Source: an uncultured Lachnospiraceae bacterium
GTDB taxonomy: Bacteria > Bacillota_A > Clostridia > Lachnospirales > Lachnospiraceae
Length of the DNA: 31,074 nucleotides
Reading direction: 5' to 3'
NCBI GenBank assembly: GCA_910585855.1
Contig: CAJUGZ010000009.1
Span: 1-31,074 of the forward strand
Each line of letters opens with the position of its first letter. Positions within the stretch are counted from its first letter, which is position 1. The translations under genes were made by a program, and so were the position numbers. The notes beneath the pieces are model-generated. The model was not told where the DNA came from. It did not search any database and saw only the letters and a program-made list of their open reading frames with translations. Below, piece after piece: positions 23,919 to 30,745 of the stretch.

Positions 23919-24557
23919 ATGAATAATAATTTAGTAATCACGATCGGAAGGCAATATGGCAGTGCAGGAAGAGAAATAGGACAGACTTTAGCAAAAAGGC
24001 TGGGAATAAAGTGTTATGATAAGGAACTTCTTGCAGTGGCAGCAAAAGAAAGCGGATTATGTCATGAGTTATTTGAGTCACATGATGAAAAGCCGACCAG
24101 CAGTTTTTTATATTCACTTGTTATGGATACATATTCTATGGGGTATTCTTCCTCTGGATATATGGATATGCCAATTAATCATAAAGTTTTTTTGGCTCAA
24201 TTTGATGCAATTAAAAAACTTGCCGATCAGGAATCTTGTGTTATTGTCGGGCGCTGTGCCGATTATGCGTTAGAAGATTATCCGCATGCTTATAGTGTAT
24301 TTATTCATGCCAGTATGCAGGATCGGATTCGAAGAATTAAGCGGATTTATGAATTAACAGATGATAAAGCAAAGGATATGATTGTAAAAACAGATAAAAA
24401 ACGAGCAAGTTATTATAACTATTATTCCAGTAAAAAGTGGGGTGAGGCAAAGAGTTATGATCTTTCGATTGACAGTGGGATAATAGGAGTAGAGGGTGCT
24501 GTTCAGTTGATTGAAGCGTTTGTAAAAATAAAACAGCAGAAATTTACGTTTGGTTAG
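23919..24557 (+). CDS. Cytidylate-kinase-like family protein
   Basis: A 212-aa member of the cytidylate-kinase-like P-loop family common in Clostridia. The N-terminal ITIGRQYGSAGREIGQTLAKRLG (cited by its ends ITIGRQYG and REIGQTLAKRLG) replaces the usual GxxGxGK loop, as is typical for this family. A later CVIVGRCADYAL and DRIRRIKRIYEL fit the NMP-binding and lid regions. The true substrate is unknown; the housekeeping cmk is a different gene. Ribosome site GAAAGGAGAGGCGG precedes the ATG. A strong terminator follows, so it closes its transcription unit. Confidence 0.85.
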   Translation: MNNNLVITIGRQYGSAGREIGQTLAKRLGIKCYDKELLAVAAKESGLCHELFESHDEKPTSSFLYSLVMDTYSMGYSSSGYMDMPINHKVFLAQFDAIKKLADQESCVIVGRCADYALEDYPHAYSVFIHASMQDRIRRIKRIYELTDDKAKDMIVKTDKKRASYYNYYSSKKWGEAKSYDLSIDSGIIGVEGAVQLIEAFVKIKQQKFTFG

Positions 24558-24594
24558 AATAAAAGATAAATCGTATATTGGTATAGGACAATTA

Positions 24595-24641
24595 AACAGG
24601 AAAGAGATAGGGAGAGCAAACTATTTCTTTTCTGTTTTTTT
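24595..24641 (+). terminator. Rho-independent terminator after the cytidylate-kinase-like gene
   Basis: AACAGGAAAGAGATA (24595-24609) pairs with 24622-24636, 15 positions including two G-U wobbles, and is followed by a run of T to 24641. Confidence 0.8.
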
Positions 24642-24673
24642 ATAAGAAATAGGAAAATATTTTGAGATACCGC

Positions 24674-24702
24674 TTGCACATTTTTATTAGATGTGTTATA
24701 AT
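24674..24702 (+). promoter_or_regulatory. Sigma-A promoter of the IclR gene
   Basis: TTGCAC (24674-24679) and TATAAT (24697-24702) with a 17-base spacer, about 50 bases before the start codon. Confidence 0.75.
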
Positions 24703-24715
24703 AATGATACAGCGG

Positions 24716-24728
24716 TTCATAATATGAA
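24716..24728 (+). promoter_or_regulatory. Candidate operator (palindrome) in the IclR gene leader
   Basis: TTCAT-AAT-ATGAA is a short palindrome that would cover the early transcribed region just after the promoter. Autoregulation by the IclR protein is typical of the family. Only position and symmetry support it. Confidence 0.35.
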
Positions 24729-24753
24729 ACAATAAAAAAGGAGTACTCATCAT

Positions 24754-25521
24754 ATGTCAGAAAAAGGTGTACAAGTTATTGATCGTACTTTTGATATTAT
24801 TGAATTGTTGGCTTTAGAGCCGCAGGGATTGGGTGTTTCTGATGTTGCACGACGGCTTTCATTAAATAAGAGTACGGCACACAGAATATTAAATGCGATT
24901 ACAGATAGAGGTTATTTGGAAAAGACAGCAGATGGTGTTTACAGTTTAGGGATGCAGTTTGTGGAATTAACCAGTCGAAAATTAGGAAGTATTGAATTGA
25001 CAACAGAAGCAAAACCGTTTTTAAATGAATTAACAGCAAAACTCGGACAATCTTCTCATCTTGCTATTTTAGATGGAAGTGATGCAGTTTATATTGATAA
25101 AGTAGAAGTAACAAAGAATTTGCGGCTTTATTCTCAGATTGGAAAGAGGATTCCTGTTTATTGTTCCGGGCTTGGAAAAAGTTTACTTTTAGATACAGAT
25201 AATCAAACTATTTTAGCTATTTTAAGAAATTGTTTTATGGAGCAGCTTACAGAAACCACGCTGCTTTCTCCTGAGGCGGTTTTAGAAGAAATTAAAGTTG
25301 GACGGATGCGTGGATGGACAGTGGATAATGAAGAGCATGACAAAGGGATTCGTTGTATTGCGGCTCCGGTTTATGATTATCGTGGAAAGATTATTGCGGC
25401 TATTAGTTCGGCTGGACCATCTAGTTTTTTTACAGCAGAAAAAGATGAAGAATACAGTCAAATCATTTGTCAGACAGCAAAAAAGATTTCAGAACGAATG
25501 GGATTTCGCATATTAAAATAA
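24754..25521 (+). CDS. IclR-family transcriptional regulator (KdgR-like by context)
   Basis: A 255-aa regulator with an N-terminal winged helix-turn-helix (about 8-70: IIELLALEPQGLGVSDVARR, LNKSTAHRILNAI, GYLEKTADGVYSLG) and the IclR effector domain (about 75-250), including HLAILDGSDAVYIDKVE, PVYCSGLGKSLL and RGWTVDNEEHDKGIRCIAAPVYDYRG. IclR proteins usually act as repressors released by a small acid. The next genes are kduI and kduD, which in enterobacteria are repressed by the IclR-family protein KdgR in response to 2-keto-3-deoxygluconate; the same logic is likely here, but that is inference from context. Ribosome site AAAAGGAG is about 10 bases before the ATG. Confidence 0.92.
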   Translation: MSEKGVQVIDRTFDIIELLALEPQGLGVSDVARRLSLNKSTAHRILNAITDRGYLEKTADGVYSLGMQFVELTSRKLGSIELTTEAKPFLNELTAKLGQSSHLAILDGSDAVYIDKVEVTKNLRLYSQIGKRIPVYCSGLGKSLLLDTDNQTILAILRNCFMEQLTETTLLSPEAVLEEIKVGRMRGWTVDNEEHDKGIRCIAAPVYDYRGKIIAAISSAGPSSFFTAEKDEEYSQIICQTAKKISERMGFRILK

Positions 25522-25549
25522 AAAATAGTGGTATATTTAATTGAAATAA

Positions 25550-25579
25550 TTTAGATTCTATCTAAATAGATAATCTAAA
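25550..25579. promoter_or_regulatory. Candidate operator upstream of kduI (nested palindrome)
   Basis: TTTAGATT (25550-25557) and AATCTAAA (25572-25579) are perfect inverted repeats enclosing a second one, ATCTA-AA-TAGAT (25560-25571). It sits 42-71 bases before kduI, next to a TATAGT box (25583-25588). It is the most symmetric site in the intergenic region and a good candidate for the IclR protein. Confidence 0.5.
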
Positions 25580-25620
25580 CTATATAGTTTTATAAAAATT
25601 TATAAAAAAGGAGAAAAAAG

Positions 25621-26484
25621 ATGGAATTAAGAACAGCAGCAAGTCCAAAAGATATGAAATATTATGATACGAACAGACTGCGTGAGGAATTTTTAATTCA
25701 AAATGTATTTGTCCCTGATGAAATTAAACTGGTATACAGCCATATTGACCGTATTATTACTGGTTCGGCTACACCGGTTCATCAGACACTGGTTTTAACA
25801 GCAGGAGATGAGTTAAGAGCAGAGTATTTTTGTCAAAGACGGGAACTTGGTATTATTAATATCGGTGGAACTGCAGTCGTTACGGTTGACAAAAAGGAGT
25901 ATACGGTTGCTTATAAAGAGGCTATGTATATTGGTATGGGGACAAAGGAGATTTCTTTTAAAAGTGTAGATGCTTCTAATCCTGCTAAATTATATATGAA
26001 TAGTGCACCAGCACATATGACCTATCCTACCGTATTGATTAAGCCAGAGGGAACACCGGAAGAAGGCGTTGTAATTGTAAAGGATTGTAATAAAGTAGAA
26101 TTAGGATGTTTAGAGGATGCCAATCATCGTACCATTTGTAAATATATTTTGCCGGGACAAGTAGAAAGCTGTCAGTTAGAGATGGGGATGACAAAATTAG
26201 AGCCGGGCAGTGTTTGGAATACAATGCCTTGTCATACGCATGATCGGAGAATGGAAGTTTATTTGTATTTTGATGTTCCAGAAGATGCAGTTGTATTTCA
26301 CTATATGGGTGAACCTACAGAAACCAGACATATTGTAATGAGAAATGAAGAAGCGGTTATTTCTCCAAGTTGGTCGATTCATTGTGCTTCTGCTACACAT
26401 GCTTATACTTTCATTTGGGGTATGGTAGGAGAAAATCAGGATTTTGACGATATGGACGGCGTAGATATGAAGGATTTAAGATAA
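25621..26484 (+). CDS. kduI: 5-dehydro-4-deoxy-D-glucuronate isomerase
   Basis: Isomerises 4-deoxy-L-threo-5-hexosulose uronate, released from unsaturated pectin or glycosaminoglycan oligomers, to 3-deoxy-D-glycero-2,5-hexodiulosonate. The 287-aa cupin-type protein has the zinc ligands H205 and H207 (CHTHDRRMEVYLYF), E212 and H254 (PSWSIHCASATHAYTFIWGM), with the same spacing as the E. coli enzyme ligands (196, 198, 203, 245). Ribosome site AAGGAG lies about 6 bases before the ATG. kduD, the next enzyme, follows after 72 bases. Confidence 0.97.
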   Translation: MELRTAASPKDMKYYDTNRLREEFLIQNVFVPDEIKLVYSHIDRIITGSATPVHQTLVLTAGDELRAEYFCQRRELGIINIGGTAVVTVDKKEYTVAYKEAMYIGMGTKEISFKSVDASNPAKLYMNSAPAHMTYPTVLIKPEGTPEEGVVIVKDCNKVELGCLEDANHRTICKYILPGQVESCQLEMGMTKLEPGSVWNTMPCHTHDRRMEVYLYFDVPEDAVVFHYMGEPTETRHIVMRNEEAVISPSWSIHCASATHAYTFIWGMVGENQDFDDMDGVDMKDLR

Positions 26485-26503
26485 AAAATTTAAAATAAAT
26501 TAT

Positions 26504-26522
26504 AAGAGTATCTGTTACTCTT
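26504..26522 (+). other. Hairpin between kduI and kduD
   Basis: AAGAGTA (26504-26510) pairs with TACTCTT (26516-26522) over a 5-base loop, followed by TATAATAAAATAATATTT. It could be a weak attenuator or an mRNA stabiliser between the two genes. Confidence 0.4.
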
Positions 26523-26556
26523 TATAATAAAATAATATTTATGGAGGTAAATTAAA

Positions 26557-27363
26557 ATGGGTTCTTTTATTGAGAAATTTTCCCTTGAAGGAAAAGTAGC
26601 ATTAGTAACAGGAGCATCTTATGGAATTGGTTTTGCGATTGCAAGTGCTTATGCGGCAGCAGGTGCAACGATTGTATTTAATGATATTAAGCAGGAATTA
26701 GTTGATAAGGGAATTGCTTCTTATAAGGAGCAGGGAATCGAAGCACATGGCTATGTATGTGACGTTACAGATGAAGACCAAGTAAATGAAATGGTAGAAA
26801 AGATTGAAAAAGAAGTGGGTGTTATTGATATTTTGGTTAATAATGCAGGGATTATCAAAAGAATTCCTATGATCGAAATGTCTGCAAAAGATTTTAGACA
26901 AGTCATTGACATCGATTTAAATGGTCCTTTTATTGTTGCTAAGGCTGTTATCCCTTCTATGATTAAGAAGGGTGGCGGAAAGATTATTAATATCTGTTCT
27001 ATGATGTCTGAATTTGGACGTGAAACCGTTTCTGCTTATGCAGCAGCAAAAGGCGGCTTAAAGATGCTTACAAAGAATATTGCATCTGAATATGGTGAAT
27101 ATAATATTCAGTGCAATGGTATTGGACCAGGTTATATTGCAACTCCTCAGACAGCTCCGCTTCGTGAGATTCAGCCGGATGGTTCTCGTCATCCGTTCGA
27201 TCAGTTTATTATTGCAAAGACTCCTGCTGCTCGTTGGGGTGAAGCAGAAGACTTACAAGGACCAGCCGTATTCTTGGCTTCTTCGGCATCTGATTTTGTA
27301 AATGGATTAATTCTTTATGTAGACGGTGGTATTGCTGCTTATATTGGGAAACAGCCAAAATAA
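26557..27363 (+). CDS. kduD: 2-dehydro-3-deoxy-D-gluconate 5-dehydrogenase / gluconate 5-dehydrogenase type SDR
   Basis: A 268-aa classical short-chain dehydrogenase. Visible are the cofactor motif TGASYGIGFAIA (about 19-30), NNAG near 95, the catalytic Ser-Tyr-Lys region with Y161 and K165 in YAAAKGG, and PGYIATPQT after it. Directly after kduI the expected reaction is reduction of 3-deoxy-D-glycero-2,5-hexodiulosonate to 2-keto-3-deoxygluconate. Sequence alone would also allow gluconate 5-dehydrogenase, a close relative. KDG kinase, aldolase and transporter genes are not in the window. Ribosome site TGGAGGTAA stands about 6 bases before the ATG. Confidence 0.92.
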   Translation: MGSFIEKFSLEGKVALVTGASYGIGFAIASAYAAAGATIVFNDIKQELVDKGIASYKEQGIEAHGYVCDVTDEDQVNEMVEKIEKEVGVIDILVNNAGIIKRIPMIEMSAKDFRQVIDIDLNGPFIVAKAVIPSMIKKGGGKIINICSMMSEFGRETVSAYAAAKGGLKMLTKNIASEYGEYNIQCNGIGPGYIATPQTAPLREIQPDGSRHPFDQFIIAKTPAARWGEAEDLQGPAVFLASSASDFVNGLILYVDGGIAAYIGKQPK

Positions 27364-27411
27364 ATGATATAAATTTTATTTAATGTGAATTTTGAATTTT
27401 AAACAAACAAG

Positions 27412-27459
27412 AAAAGTAGTGAATGGAAAAAAGGGGTTATATCCAGTCACTACTTTTTT
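27412..27459. terminator. Terminator between kduD and the recombinase gene
   Basis: AAAAGTAGTGA (27412-27422) pairs with TCACTACTTTT (27447-27457), extended by TGG/CCA inside, with T to 27459. The A-rich left side makes it usable on both strands, which fits the convergent genes. Confidence 0.85.
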
Positions 27460-27508
27460 AATTGGTATAGAAAGGTTAGAAGATTGTATTTTTGTAAAGA
27501 AGAGAATT

Positions 27509-28552
27509 TTATCTTAATTTTATAATATTTGATAGTTGTTTTCTTCGTTCATTCGAAAATTTGGCATAGTGTTTTCTGGTTGTTTCAATAGAAGAGTGTC
27601 CTAATAATTCCGCTGCCGCATAGATATCACCGCCGGTTTCCTGATAAATGTTTGTACCAAATGTATGGCGGAGTTTATGCGGAGAAATGGATTTATTGGT
27701 TTCTAGCATTTTGCCGTATTTTTTAACTAGATCTTGTACAGCACGAACGGAAATTCGTTTATGTTGAATGGAGAGAAAAAGAGCGGATTCTTCTGGAGAG
27801 GGTTTTAGAAGAGGGCGTCCTTCTTCTAAGTAATCTAAAAGAGCCTGACGGACTTCTTCTCCAAAGTAAATTCGATTTTCTTTTCCTCCTTTTCGAATTA
27901 CAGTAAATGTATTATTTTTAAAATCAAAATGGGTTAAATCTAATCCTACACACTCAGATACACGAATACCAGTTCCTAGTAATAAAACTAAAACAGCGAC
28001 ATCACGAAGACGAGTAAGGGGAGCGTAGCGTTTTTGTGTTTTTGTTAATTTTTCACCGGATTCGGCATAATCAATGATTTCAGCAACTTCGTTTGGTTCT
28101 AAAATAACAATATCGTGTTCTGGCAATTTTGGTGTATTTGCCAAGGCAGCAGGATTGCTTTTCATTCGTTCTACTTTACAAAAATAGCTGTAAAAAGTTC
28201 GTAAAGAAGAAATTTTACGATATTTTCCGGGATTTTTATTCTGGTTTTCTTTTTCTCCATTATAATAAAGATCTAGCCATGACATATATTCATCTATATC
28301 AGAAATTGTTAATTGATCTAGATCATTCAATGTGATATCATGTATGGTTTTATTTTCAAAAAGAGGATTCATTTCTAATAAAAAATGAAAAAAAATCTGC
28401 ATATCTTGAACATATCCAAGTCTGGTTCTTGTGGTGGTGGTAGTTTCCAGATTTAAAATAAAATCTTTACAGTAAGGCGGAAGTTCTTTTAATTTTTTGC
28501 GTAATTTTAAAATGTTTTTTTTTGCTTCTTCTTCATGATATTTATAATTCAT
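27509..28552 (-). CDS. Tyrosine recombinase, XerS-like
   Basis: A 347-aa site-specific recombinase with an N-terminal SAM-like core-binding domain (about 10-160) and a C-terminal catalytic domain. All key residues are present: R197 in GTGIRVSE, the beta-hairpin Lys in IRKGGKENR, H292 and R295 in SPHKLRHTFGT, H319 in ELLGHSSIE and the nucleophile Y329 in TRKHYAKFS. The N-terminal style and length resemble XerS, the single-subunit Xer of streptococci (356 aa), more than XerC/XerD (about 300 aa); this comparison is from memory. ATG 28552 follows AAAGGAAG with about 6 bases; the frame stays open upstream to 28711 but that part encodes a hydrophobic run with no ribosome site. No phage or transposon genes adjoin it. 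Confidence 0.88.
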   Translation of the reverse strand: MNYKYHEEEAKKNILKLRKKLKELPPYCKDFILNLETTTTTRTRLGYVQDMQIFFHFLLEMNPLFENKTIHDITLNDLDQLTISDIDEYMSWLDLYYNGEKENQNKNPGKYRKISSLRTFYSYFCKVERMKSNPAALANTPKLPEHDIVILEPNEVAEIIDYAESGEKLTKTQKRYAPLTRLRDVAVLVLLLGTGIRVSECVGLDLTHFDFKNNTFTVIRKGGKENRIYFGEEVRQALLDYLEEGRPLLKPSPEESALFLSIQHKRISVRAVQDLVKKYGKMLETNKSISPHKLRHTFGTNIYQETGGDIYAAAELLGHSSIETTRKHYAKFSNERRKQLSNIIKLR

Positions 28553-28682
28553 AAAATTCTTCCTTTCTTTAAAATTTTTATTGAATAGAAATAAACGATT
28601 AAAAACGGAACTTAAAATAATAGTTAAGTTTAAAAGTAAAAAATATATAAAAATATAAAGTAAATTTTGTGAAAAATAACCA

Positions 28683-28722
28683 TTTAATTCTGCATAAAAC
28701 ATATATTTCACGCAGAATTAAA
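28683..28722. repeat. 11-bp inverted repeat upstream of the recombinase gene
   Basis: TTTAATTCTGC (28683-28693) and GCAGAATTAAA (28712-28722) are perfect inverted repeats around an 18-base AT-rich centre, 131 bases before the recombinase start and 60 bases after the GNAT gene stop. No T tract follows on the minus strand, so it is a poor terminator. It may be a recombinase or regulator binding site. The rest of 28553-28781 is very AT-rich and holds no gene. Confidence 0.55.
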
Positions 28723-28781
28723 ATTTCAAGTATAAAATAAAATCTTTTTGACTCTGTTCTATATTTTTATAAATCTAAATT

Positions 28782-29303
28782 TTACAATTCGATCCAATAA
28801 CGCTGTCTAATATGTCCATTCTCTTCTACTTCATTTTCTAATACTCCACCATTATAAATAATTGATTTCATTGAACCAATATTTTCTTTATCGCAGCACA
28901 TCAAAACTTTATTAATACCAAGTTTTTTACACTCTTCTAGTGCCAAGGCAATCATTGCCGTTGCATAACCTTTTCTTCTTTCACTAGGTCTGATGCCATC
29001 TCCTATATGACCACCCATTTTCAATAATTCATCATTTAAGTAATGACGAATATTAACAGCTCCTACAAAAATATTTCTATCTTTATCAAGACAAAATAAC
29101 GTTGTATCAGGAACAAAACCATCTTCTGCTTCTTCTTTATTAAGGTTTTTTAAATAATTATCAAAATCATGAAAATCATTTATCCATATTTTGGATGGAG
29201 ATTTATTAGTATGGTTCATTATAATATCATTTTTCCATTCAGTCAACATTTCGAACAACTGTTCTTTATATTCATTCGTTAATTTTACAAGCTGAATATT
29301 CAT
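28782..29303 (-). CDS. GNAT-family N-acetyltransferase
   Basis: A 173-aa acetyltransferase. The acetyl-CoA loop is seen in GGHIGDGIRPSERRKGYATAMIAL (cited by its ends; motif A with RRKGYA, about 97-120), preceded by a beta strand around VGAVNIRHYLN and followed by NIGSMKSIIYNGG near 140, the usual motif B region. It resembles YjeF/YesJ-type small-molecule acetyltransferases, but the substrate cannot be read from sequence. AGAAGGGAAAAGAG precedes the ATG. It lies 92 bases downstream of the HxlR reading frame on the same strand. Confidence 0.88.
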   Translation of the reverse strand: MNIQLVKLTNEYKEQLFEMLTEWKNDIIMNHTNKSPSKIWINDFHDFDNYLKNLNKEEAEDGFVPDTTLFCLDKDRNIFVGAVNIRHYLNDELLKMGGHIGDGIRPSERRKGYATAMIALALEECKKLGINKVLMCCDKENIGSMKSIIYNGGVLENEVEENGHIRQRYWIEL

Positions 29304-29395
29304 TTCTCTTTTCCCTTCTAATTTTAAATTTATTATTATTTTTAATATACCTGTTGCCTGTTTTATCCGTTTTGCCTGTTTGTTCTACTCTCTCA

Positions 29396-29781
29396 TTATC
29401 TTTCACTGCCATTATAATCACATTTCTGGCAATATGACATAGTATTTTCTGAATCTTCTTTATGATAAATACCTGACCACTGACAAATACTCTGCAAAAT
29501 AGGAACAACAGATAATCCCTTTTCTGTCAGTGAATATTCTACTCTAGGCGGAATCTCATCATAAGATTGCCGATTTATCATTTCATTTTTTATCAATGAT
29601 TTCAGTGAAACACCAAGAACCGCATCCGTAATATTAGTAAGTTCATTGCGTAATTCACTATACCGCAAATTTTTTTTGCTGCCAGTACACAAATAATTCG
29701 AGAATTCCATTTTCCCCCAAATAAATCCAATCCATATTCCAACGGACAACGAATATCCTTATCTAATTTTGGTTTATACAT
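29396..29781 (-). pseudogene. HxlR-family regulator, frameshifted in an A8 tract
   Basis: Two frames together encode one HxlR winged-helix regulator. From ATG 29781, after GTTGAGGTAATTG, the frame reads MYKPKLDKDIRCPLEYG, then LDLFGGKWNSRIICVLAA, including the conserved redox-type Cys (C12). It runs into eight A (minus strand, 29677-29670) and goes out of frame. The other frame continues with KKNLRYSELRNELTNITDAV, IPPRVEYSLTEKG and ends at 29396. The span is 386 bases, one short of 129 codons; a ninth A restores a normal 128-aa protein. It may be a mutation, an assembly error, or a gene rescued by slippage on the A tract. Confidence 0.85.
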
Positions 29782-29874
29782 ACAATTACCTCAACTCGGC
29801 GTGTTCTTTATAATTCTTAATTATTCTATTTGAATTTTAGGTAAATACACATTTAACATAGTCATTACATATCT

Positions 29875-29902
29875 ATTATAACAAATTCCTACAAATTAAC
29901 AA
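29875..29902 (-). promoter_or_regulatory. Candidate promoter of the HxlR gene
   Basis: On the minus strand TTGTTA (29902-29897) and TATAAT (29880-29875) are 16 bases apart, about 94 bases before the ATG at 29781. The rest of 29782-29925 is AT-rich leader without a gene. Confidence 0.5.
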
Positions 29903-29925
29903 CCCATTTTTGTTACTGCTTATAC

Positions 29926-29962
29926 AAAAAGGATACAGAGAAATTTTTAAAACTCTGTATCC
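29926..29962 (-). terminator. Rho-independent terminator of the PPOX-fold gene
   Basis: GGATACAGAG and CTCTGTATCC (29931-29940 with 29953-29962) form a 10-bp perfect stem. On the minus strand it is followed by TTTTT (29930-29926). Confidence 0.8.
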
Positions 29963-29978
29963 AATCTCTTTTATTACC

Positions 29979-30374
29979 CTATAAAACTTTTTTATTATTT
30001 GCTCCGGGAGTAGTCACGATAACCTTTTCTGGTGTAATAATCAATGCACCTTTTGCAGTAGCTGCACCATGAAACATTTTTTCCACCATAGTCTTGAACA
30101 TATCTACAATCGTACCCTCTGTTACATACTCTGCATTTCCCTTAATCTGATAACCTTCCAAAGATTTTGCATCATATACAGAAATAGCAATTTTACCATC
30201 AGTCGCTTTCAAATTATTCAACGTAGTTTCAAGAAATACATCTCCTACTACCAATTTCCCATCTTCTGTTATATCCTTAAATGCTACAGGAACAACATTT
30301 GGCTCAGTATCTGTACAAGTAGCTATATCCCACATATTCTCTACCAATAATTTCTTTACATTTTCATTCAACAT
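29979..30374 (-). CDS. Pyridoxamine 5'-phosphate oxidase-fold flavoprotein
   Basis: A 131-aa single-domain protein of the FMN-binding split-barrel (PPOX) superfamily. It shows the usual succession: N-terminal helix (NENVKKLLVENMWDIATCTD), strands with NVVPVAFKDI, GKLVVGDVFLETTLNNLKAT, KIAISVYDAKSLEGYQIKGNAEYV and a C-terminal strand pair around ALIITPEKVIVTTPG. Members reduce or bind FMN-linked substrates; the physiological role is unknown. AGGAGGTA lies about 6 bases before the ATG and a clear promoter at 30424-30452. The HxlR regulator gene lies just downstream on the same strand; such pairs are common, with the regulator controlling the flavoprotein. Confidence 0.87.
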   Translation of the reverse strand: MLNENVKKLLVENMWDIATCTDTEPNVVPVAFKDITEDGKLVVGDVFLETTLNNLKATDGKIAISVYDAKSLEGYQIKGNAEYVTEGTIVDMFKTMVEKMFHGAATAKGALIITPEKVIVTTPGANNKKVL

Positions 30375-30423
30375 AAAAAGTACCTCCTAAATTTTATTTT
30401 TTAAATTAAATTTCTTAAATAAA

Positions 30424-30452
30424 ATTATAGACAAACCACTTTACAGATACAA
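30424..30452 (-). promoter_or_regulatory. Sigma-A promoter of the PPOX-fold gene
   Basis: On the minus strand TTGTAT (30452-30447) and TATAAT (30429-30424) have a 17-base spacer, 50 bases before the ATG. Confidence 0.7.
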
Positions 30453-30463
30453 GATATTAATAA

Positions 30464-30480
30464 ATTAGTGAGTTACTAAT
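30464..30480. promoter_or_regulatory. Candidate operator just upstream of the PPOX promoter
   Basis: ATTAGT-GAGTT-ACTAAT is a palindrome with 6-bp arms, 12 bases upstream of the -35 box. The position would suit a dimeric regulator such as the nearby HxlR protein; the link is inference. Confidence 0.4.
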
Positions 30481-30619
30481 AAATTTCATAGCTATACCTA
30501 TCATGTATAAATGCTACTCTATAATAGAATGAAATCTCCAGATTTTATACTTCTACTTCAAATAATTCATCAAATACATTGAAAAAATAGTCCACTGTAA
30601 CATTTCACGGACATTTGCC

Positions 30620-30628
30620 TGCTATACT
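30620..30628 (+). promoter_or_regulatory. Extended -10 promoter of the small peptide unit
   Basis: TGCTATACT at 30620-30628 is an extended -10 element, 30 bases before the ATG of the 14-residue frame. The -35 region is weak. The stretch 30481-30619 holds nothing else I can support. Confidence 0.5.
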
Positions 30629-30657
30629 ATTCCTCAACACACAAGGGAGGACAAGCC

Positions 30658-30702
30658 ATGAAACAGATTTTTCTTGTTGAGCAAATCAGAACAATGGAAT
30701 AA
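30658..30702 (+). CDS. Tiny peptide frame (14 aa), possible leader peptide or gene remnant
   Basis: MKQIFLVEQIRTME, preceded by AGGGAGGA at an ideal 6-base spacing and by an extended -10 promoter, and followed 5 bases later by a strong terminator. The whole transcript would be about 100 bases. I do not recognise it. It could be an attenuator leader whose downstream gene has been lost, since no plus-strand gene follows; a small regulatory RNA with a peptide; or the 5' end of a deleted gene. Confidence 0.5.
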   Translation: MKQIFLVEQIRTME

Positions 30703-30706
30703 TACC

Positions 30707-30739
30707 GTCCGATAGGATTAACCCTATCGGGCAGTTTTT
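30707..30739 (+). terminator. Rho-independent terminator of the small peptide unit
   Basis: CCGATAGG (30709-30716) pairs with CCTATCGG (30723-30730), extended by G-C outside, then GCAGTTTTT (T run 30735-30739). It also lies just past the stop of the minus-strand hydrolase gene, where it lacks a T run. Confidence 0.85.
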
Positions 30740-30745
30740 GTCATT

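Noticed and set aside
28683..28722. Inverted repeat as the terminator of the GNAT gene
   Set aside because: No T tract follows the stem on the minus strand and the stem is AT-rich with an 18-base loop.
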